DNA of 31,434 nt. Origin: CAZFLD01 sp964519835 (lineage in GTDB: Bacteria; Spirochaetota; Spirochaetia; DSM-27196; CAZFLD01). The notes beneath the pieces are model-generated. The model was not told the origin of the DNA. It did no database searches and worked only from the letters and a program-made list of their open reading frames with translations. The translations under genes were made by a program, and so were the position numbers. The stretch spans positions 1 to 31,434 of the forward strand of contig CAZFLD010000053.1 in assembly GCA_964519835.1 (NCBI GenBank), given 5' to 3'. Below, in pieces: positions 26,813 to 31,434 of the stretch (the stretch's first letter is position 1; every line of letters begins with the position of its first letter).

Positions 26813-28186
26813 CTATTCCAAAGCGCGCGCGTCGAGAGCCAAGCGAGCGGCGCCGCGAGCCGATCCCAAGTCGTCCGCCGCTACCTCGATCGTCATCGGT
26901 TCGGCAAGTCGTCCCAAGGCATGCACATAGGACCGGTTCCTCCGAAAACCGCCTTCAACCACCAGCCGCGTTCGGCCCGCGATCCCTATGCAGGCGAGTT
27001 GATCCCAGGCCGCAGCTGCGAAGGCATTGCCTAGAGCCGTGAGCCACCTACCTCGTGCATTCCGGTCAATGGTCGGCTCCCCAAGGGCCTGCACCCACCC
27101 AGTACGGCGACCTCCCGCCATTTCCACTACCACATCCTCCGGCTTGGGTGACTCAGGCAAGTGGACCCGCGGGTAGTCCCCCTCCTCTTGTGTCTCCTCC
27201 TGCCCATCAAAGCGATCGTCCACCATGGCGCGCAGGGTCGCGTAGAGGCCGCCGGCCCTGTAGATAGAGGTGCGCACCGGCCGACCGTCTACATCAAGGT
27301 TAAGGATGATTCCTCGGCGCCGGTCATCGGCGGAGAGTCGTCCCTCCCCCGGTGCCATGGCTACGCACCACGTGCCCGTGGACAGAAGTGCCGTCTCCTC
27401 CTGGGGCACGGGACCGACGGCGGCTACGAGCGCCGCGTTGGAATCGTGGACGCCGAGGTGAATCATGCAGTCTCGTCCTATGCCGAGTCGCCTCGCGGCG
27501 CCGTCGCAGATCGGTCGAAAAAGGCTCCGTGTAGGTGTCGGTACACGTGGAGCGCGATCCCGGTAGCCAACCTCCCATGCAAGGCGCGAGTATTCGTTAC
27601 GGCGAAGGTTCCACAGATAGGTGTGACACCCAAGGTAGGTGAGCTCGACGGACAAGGCCCCGGTCAAACGGAAACCTAGGTATTGAGGCAGATTCACGAT
27701 GTGGGCGGTTTTCTCGTACTCCTTCAAAAAATGGCGTTGCGCAAACCCGACGCCTATGCCCATGTTGACAAAGGCAGGCAGTCGAGGGGTTGCCGTTTCT
27801 TGATAGAGCAGCTCCTCTCCCCCCAATCGCTCCAAGAGCGCTTGGCTCTCAGACTGTGCTCTATCGTTTGTGTAGGCAATAACACCAAGGCTCCGCCTGC
27901 CCGATTCGTCCAAGCCGACCCAGGTGCCGGCGTGGCTGGAGATGCCGACCGCCCCAATAGGATAGTGGCGCGCAAATTCCGCCAAGGCGGCGTCGACAAA
28001 ATCCTCAATGGCTTTGATGTCCTCGAAGCGGACTCCGCCTGGTCCGGTAACCTCCGCAATGGACTCGGCCACCTGGTCTACGACGGCGAGAGAAGGGTCG
28101 AAGAGCACCACCCGCTTGTTGGTCTTCCCGATGTCGATAGTGGCGACAAGAGCGCGGGGAGTCTCTTCAGTCTTTTTGGTGGTCAT
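26813..28186 (-). CDS. FGGY-family carbohydrate kinase
   Basis: The product is 457 residues, typical of FGGY kinases that phosphorylate ketoses or polyols such as L-rhamnulose, L-fuculose or xylulose. The ATP-binding phosphate-1 motif DIGKTNKR (18-25) is clear, and GISSHAGTWVGLDESG (81-96) carries the conserved sugar-domain strand. HDSNAALVAAVG (247-258) and LLSTGTW (267-273) form the phosphate-2 and adenosine-side motifs, with VVEGGFRRNRSYVHALGRL at the C-terminus matching the FGGY second signature region. The start ATG at 28186 has AGGA close upstream and lies 6 nt after the URO-D-like paralog 2 stop, so the two are co-transcribed. It is more like rhamnulokinase than glycerol kinase but the substrate is not certain. 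Confidence 0.92.
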   Translation of the reverse strand: MTTKKTEETPRALVATIDIGKTNKRVVLFDPSLAVVDQVAESIAEVTGPGGVRFEDIKAIEDFVDAALAEFARHYPIGAVGISSHAGTWVGLDESGRRSLGVIAYTNDRAQSESQALLERLGGEELLYQETATPRLPAFVNMGIGVGFAQRHFLKEYEKTAHIVNLPQYLGFRLTGALSVELTYLGCHTYLWNLRRNEYSRLAWEVGYRDRAPRVPTPTRSLFRPICDGAARRLGIGRDCMIHLGVHDSNAALVAAVGPVPQEETALLSTGTWCVAMAPGEGRLSADDRRRGIILNLDVDGRPVRTSIYRAGGLYATLRAMVDDRFDGQEETQEEGDYPRVHLPESPKPEDVVVEMAGGRRTGWVQALGEPTIDRNARGRWLTALGNAFAAAAWDQLACIGIAGRTRLVVEGGFRRNRSYVHALGRLAEPMTIEVAADDLGSARGAARLALDARALE

Positions 28187-28192
28187 CGCATC

Positions 28193-29257
28193 CTATTCGA
28201 AATATCGGTCTTGGGCTGAGGCAACATCGAGGAAGGCCTGGACGTTTTCCGGCGGAACGTCGCCGGTTAGGGAGTGGGATGGAGACAAAATGTAGCCACC
28301 ACGAGATCCGAGATCCTGGATAAGAGAGAGCGTTTCCGCCCGAACGTCGGCGGGAGATCCATGTGGCAGGGTCTGCTGGACACTCAAGCCGCCCCAAAAG
28401 GCGATTTTTCCGTGGTAACGCGCAAAGACTTCTCGTACATCCATGACCTCGGGCTGAAAGGGGTCAAAGACGTCGATACCGGCATCAATCATGTCGGGAA
28501 TAAGCTCCTGGACCTTTCCGCATGAGTGCTGACTAACCAACAGTCCCACTTCGTGGGCGGCATCGCAGGTCCGCTTGAGTCGTGGTCCGATGTAGGATCG
28601 CCACATGTCCTTGCTGAACAGGAGGCCTCCCTGGGAGCCCCAATCATCACCGAAGTGGACGGCGTCCAGGCCACCGATGGCGGCGGCGTTACGGATAAGG
28701 GCAATATTGTACTCGGTTATTCGATCAAGCAAATCGTGGACAAAGGCCTCTTCGGTGATCATAAAAATCAGGAGGTTCTCCATGCCGACCAGGGACCATG
28801 CGCGCTCGAAAAGCGTGAACCCGATGGAGACCATGTGAAAGAGGTCGGGATACCGCCGATTGTTCTCTTCCACAAAGCCGTAGACAGGCAGCCTGTCGCA
28901 ATCAGGAAAACGATACGAACCCAATGTAGCTGCCGGCACGGGTGGATCTTCGACGATGCCGAGTGTGCGGTCGACATTCCTATTCCAAACAACACCAAAG
29001 TAGTCGCGAAAGTAGCCGGGCCGCACTTCCTCCCATCCGTTGTTTGTGTGGGATGCCACCACGGAACACCCCGTGTCCCGAATAGGCTCGAAGGTCCGAC
29101 CGTAGTAGGCGGACATTACGTCCCGCGCCTCGGCGGTGAACTTGATCGTGAAGGGAACCGGATCAACCGGCTCGAAAAACAGGGCCCTGCGAAATTGCGT
29201 CCGGCGATTGCTGGCTTCCGCGCCCGATGATTGCTCCGTGGTACTGCGTGCTTCCAC
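28193..29257 (-). CDS. URO-D-like (MtaA/CmuA-type) protein, paralog 2
   Basis: The product is 354 residues from GTG at 29257, chosen because GAGG lies 6 nt upstream; a frame extending to 29839 would cover the divergent gene and is not real. The superfamily pattern is clear: RRALFFEPVDPVPFTIKF at the N-terminus, FGDDWGSQGGLLFS with the conserved acidic pair, and the zinc-type motif QHSCGKVQELIPD (H244, C246). The C-terminal loop PSHSLTGDVPPENVQAFLD is characteristic of the sugar-locus branch of these proteins, in which DVPPEN replaces the canonical cysteine. It is co-transcribed with the kinase gene 6 nt downstream. No corrinoid protein or methyltransferase partner is in the window. Confidence 0.9.
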   Translation of the reverse strand: MEARSTTEQSSGAEASNRRTQFRRALFFEPVDPVPFTIKFTAEARDVMSAYYGRTFEPIRDTGCSVVASHTNNGWEEVRPGYFRDYFGVVWNRNVDRTLGIVEDPPVPAATLGSYRFPDCDRLPVYGFVEENNRRYPDLFHMVSIGFTLFERAWSLVGMENLLIFMITEEAFVHDLLDRITEYNIALIRNAAAIGGLDAVHFGDDWGSQGGLLFSKDMWRSYIGPRLKRTCDAAHEVGLLVSQHSCGKVQELIPDMIDAGIDVFDPFQPEVMDVREVFARYHGKIAFWGGLSVQQTLPHGSPADVRAETLSLIQDLGSRGGYILSPSHSLTGDVPPENVQAFLDVASAQDRYFE

Positions 29258-29381
29258 TTCTCGCCTCTCGTGCTGCAGCTTACCCTTGCGTGTACGCCAT
29301 TTCAACCGACAGACCATGTTTGGCGGTGGGACGACATCGGTCGGCTTAGGCCCGCGGTTTGGAAACATCGGCGGATCCGTC

Positions 29382-29410
29382 TTGCCGGTCTCCCCAGTTA
29401 TGCATATGCT
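29382..29410 (+). promoter_or_regulatory. Weak promoter candidate for URO-D-like paralog 3
   Basis: TTGCCG (29382-29387; 4/6) and TATGCT (29405-29410; 4/6) are 17 bp apart on the plus strand, giving a start near 29417 and a 5' leader of about 73 nt. Located in the 232-bp divergent region between two URO-D-like genes. Found by eye. Confidence 0.3.
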
Positions 29411-29489
29411 CGTGCGTGATTGTCGTCGGTTCCCACAACCCACAAAAAGGCCAAAAGCTCTTCTGAGCGGCATCCGGGAGATCTCTACC

Positions 29490-30485
29490 ATGAGCGACCT
29501 GCAACAGAGTGACAAACGGCGACTCGTGGCGGCGCTGAACCACGAGAGGTTTGACCGCGTCCCGAATTTCGAAGTCCTCCTCGACGGCCGCGCGACCCGC
29601 CACATCCTGAACCTACCGGCGTCCGGTGACACGATAAGCTCATGGACGCTGAGTCCCGAACAGGCCGTGAAGCTTATGCAAAGCGTCGGCCAAGACGCGG
29701 TCGTCTGTTCGCTAACCTGGCCGGGCGCCGCGGAAGGAACCATCGTCACATCCGCGGATTTCCAGAAGGTCACTCCGCCGGACCCAGCCGCGGCGAGGGA
29801 GACCATGGCGCCGTATCTGCAGGCCGTCGAGGGAACCAAGATGGGCCTATGCGCACGGCTTAGCGGTCCTCTGACACTGGCTTACATGGCCGCCGGCCCC
29901 GTGCCCATCGAGTCTTTTATGTACATGCTCTACGACGATATGGCCTTGGTCGAAGGTATGATGGACGTTTTTCTGGAGTACCACCTCGGCGTCATTGCGG
30001 CGATCGCCGACCTCCCCTTCGACTTCTTCTACATCGGCGATGATGTTTCGTCCACGACCGGTCCTCTTATCAGCCCCCGGCACATTAAGGAGATATGGGC
30101 CCCTCGCGCGGCACGGTTGGTAGCGGGAGCCAAATCGATCGGCAAGCCGGTCGTCTTCCATTGCTGTGGTATGCAGGAGCCCATCCTGCCGTACCTGCTG
30201 GACTGGGGCGTCAACGCCGTCCACCCCATTCAGCCCGGTGCCAACGACATCTACGCCATAAAAAAGCGGTACGGCAGCAACCTTACTCTCGTTGGCAATA
30301 TAGATATTGCTGATGAGCTGAGTTTCGGCAGCAAAGAGGACACTCGACGGAGCGTCCGGAAACATATTGACGCCCTGGCCGACGGCTCGTACGTCGTCTG
30401 TTCGAGCCACTCGATCATCGACTCGGTTCAACCCGAAAACTACCTGGCAATGTGCGACGAAACGCACCGCTACGGTGGCTATTAG
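29490..30485 (+). CDS. URO-D-like (MtaA/CmuA-type) protein, paralog 3
   Basis: The product is 331 residues from ATG at 29490 with GGGAG about 9 nt upstream; the longer frame from 29136 would overlap the divergent gene and is rejected. The N-terminus KRRLVAALNHERFDRVPNFE is the standard opening of these proteins. FYIGDDVSSTTGPLISP (residues 180-196) holds the acidic pair, and VVFHCCGMQEPILP has H224, C225 and C226. The C-terminal part has a cysteine in YVVCSSHSIIDSVQPENYLA, so unlike paralogs 1 and 2 it retains possible third zinc ligands. It is divergently transcribed from paralog 2 and is alone on its strand. Function is unknown; methyl transfer is possible from the family. Confidence 0.9.
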   Translation: MSDLQQSDKRRLVAALNHERFDRVPNFEVLLDGRATRHILNLPASGDTISSWTLSPEQAVKLMQSVGQDAVVCSLTWPGAAEGTIVTSADFQKVTPPDPAAARETMAPYLQAVEGTKMGLCARLSGPLTLAYMAAGPVPIESFMYMLYDDMALVEGMMDVFLEYHLGVIAAIADLPFDFFYIGDDVSSTTGPLISPRHIKEIWAPRAARLVAGAKSIGKPVVFHCCGMQEPILPYLLDWGVNAVHPIQPGANDIYAIKKRYGSNLTLVGNIDIADELSFGSKEDTRRSVRKHIDALADGSYVVCSSHSIIDSVQPENYLAMCDETHRYGGY

Positions 30486-30605
30486 CAAACCGGGCCATCG
30501 CCTCTCTCCCCGCTCGTCCGACGCAGGCGGCTTCGAGAGGGCGCGCCCGGTAGAACGCGCCGCAAAATACCGCCAACGTGCGGCCGTCCGCAGTCGGCCC
30601 CGTCC

Positions 30606-31046
30606 ATGGAAAGACTCCACAGCTATGCACCTTCCGCGCGAAACCGAATCTACAACCAGGCGCCGTTTCTACCGTCTTACTTTCATGACTATCAAGGCAG
30701 CCTCCCGATTGCCGATGGCAGCGTCGAGCTTCTGGTCTCGCAGTATGCCGGCTTCGTGAGCGAGCACTGATAGAGGTATTTGGCTCGAACCGGCTACTTG
30801 ATAGCAAACAACAGCCACGGCGACTCCGGTGTCGCCTCATGTGATCGTGAGTTTAGGCTCGTTGCGGTCGCTAATCGACGCGACGACCGGTGGTCGCTGG
30901 ACACGCTCAAGCTCTCGGACTACTTCGTCCCAAAGTCACGCACGGTACCGAAGGAGCCGTCGGAACTGGCCAACCATGTTCGCGCTCTCGGAAGGGGTAT
31001 TGGATACACTAAGACGGCTACAGCCTATGTGTTCGAGAAGGTATGA
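30606..31046 (+). pseudogene. Broken SAM-dependent methyltransferase gene with adjacent TGA and TAG codons
   Basis: A single plus-strand frame runs from ATG at 30606 to the stop ending at 31046, but is interrupted by TGA (30768-30770) and TAG (30771-30773). The first part ends LPIADGSVELLVSQYAGFV then SEH, and the second continues RYLARTGYLIANNSHGD, then YFVPKSR and GRGIGYTKTATAYVFEKV. Together they match the C-terminal two-thirds of a class of methyltransferases in which the joining residues are normally close to CKRYL. The N-terminal Rossmann glycine motif is missing upstream, so the gene is also truncated at the 5' end. Two base changes (TGC to TGA, AAG to TAG) would explain the stops. Recoding is considered unlikely. 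Confidence 0.75.
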
Positions 31047-31434
31047 CGGCGTGCCGAAGTCGCGGTCTCACTCATATACTTGATGGCCCACGTGGGGAAC
31101 ACCGTTGCTAAACACGATCGACCGCAAGGAGGGTGGAGACTCTCCAGGCGCCCATCCATCGATCGGTCGAGAACGACGGGATAGTGACACGGCCAACGTG
31201 GAGAAATGGCGTAATTCTGCGAGCGGCGGCGGCGGCGGATCCGACTTGTAGGACCTCCCGCGACTTGCGTTCGGCTGCGCTGCGAGAGGACTGGATCTGG
31301 CCTGCAGAAGTGTTTTACTTGAGGCTGTTTCAAAAATCCCGTTCTATGGGGCTTCGTCTTGGGGTCGTAGGTAGCAACGATCGCTTCGTAAGGCGTCGTG
31401 GCCTTTCCAGCGGTCGAAAGCCGGGATTCTCAAG
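31047..31434. other. Stretch without a recognised gene, possible IS end at its right
   Basis: No frame in this 388-bp stretch has family resemblance. It contains five CGG triplets in a row at 31224-31238. Near 31321 the plus strand reads GAGGCTGTTTCAAAAATC, which looks like the terminal inverted repeat of some insertion sequences, and a minus-strand frame from the edge stops at TTTTTGA inside that motif. The element, if real, lies mostly outside the window. Confidence 0.3.

Noticed and set aside
29136..29489. N-terminal extension of URO-D-like paralog 3
   Set aside because: It overlaps paralog 2 on the other strand, and the conserved family N-terminus begins at ATG 29490 with its own ribosome site.
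29258..29839. N-terminal extension of URO-D-like paralog 2 by about 194 codons
   Set aside because: It would overlap the start of the divergent paralog 3 gene, its product is Ser/Arg-rich without homology, and a good ribosome site lies at the GTG at 29257.
30768..30773. Selenocysteine/pyrrolysine recoding of TGA-TAG
   Set aside because: Two different recoding events side by side are very improbable, no SECIS-like structure is visible, and the gene is also truncated at its 5' end. It is kept only as a curiosity in the findings.

Overview
The window looks like a bacterial chromosome of roughly 60% GC, and a free-living spirochaete is my best guess. The support is indirect: lipoprotein signals with a relaxed lipobox, an exported protein with a beta-barrel-like aromatic C-terminus paired with a large lipoprotein (so a diderm cell), and a dense set of sugar-uptake genes with several uroporphyrinogen-decarboxylase-like (URO-D-like) paralogs. 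No rRNA, tRNA, CRISPR array or complete mobile element was seen.

Layout. 1-805 (minus): a DUF4342 gene followed by a gene that runs off the left edge, starts with GTG and ends in an in-frame 5-residue repeat. 937-2661 (plus): an exported sulfatase. 2691-3125 (minus): a small exported protein. 3362-6931 (plus): a two-gene envelope operon (barrel-like protein, then lipoprotein) closed by a strong hairpin. 6970-7398: no convincing gene. 7399-14293 (minus): etfB, an etfA fused to a lactate/glycolate-dehydrogenase-type flavoprotein, an orphan oxidase tail, a TetR regulator, a thioredoxin-like lipoprotein, a URO-D-like protein and an aldo/keto reductase, read from a promoter/operator at about 14330-14377. 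14497-23541 (minus): a sugar operon with an arabinose/fucose-isomerase-type enzyme, a dipeptide/oligosaccharide-type ABC importer (binding protein, two permeases, two ATPases), a cytoplasmic sulfatase and L-rhamnose mutarotase. 23833-25743 (minus): a composite regulator with two winged helices plus two different ligand domains. 25979-26800 (plus): a phytanoyl-CoA-dioxygenase-like enzyme. 26813-29257 (minus): FGGY sugar kinase and URO-D-like protein. 29490-30485 (plus): a third URO-D-like protein. 30606-31046 (plus): a broken methyltransferase gene. 31047-31434: no gene recognised, possible insertion-sequence end.

How the parts may work together (inference). A desulfating sulfatase, RhaM, an aldose-ketose isomerase and an FGGY kinase suggest uptake and breakdown of a sulfated deoxyhexose glycan such as ulvan- or fucoidan-derived oligosaccharides. 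Deoxyhexose breakdown yields lactaldehyde and then lactate. The neighbouring EtfB plus EtfA-dehydrogenase fusion resembles the three-subunit electron-confurcating lactate dehydrogenase LctBCD of Acetobacterium, here reduced to two genes, and could oxidise that lactate. No aldolase is present in the window, so the pathway is incomplete here.

The points most worth a second look are the EtfA-dehydrogenase fusion, the double-sensor regulator, the sulfatase locked by 4-nt overlaps between the ABC ATPases and RhaM, the three URO-D-like paralogs, and the methyltransferase reading frame interrupted by adjacent TGA and TAG codons.
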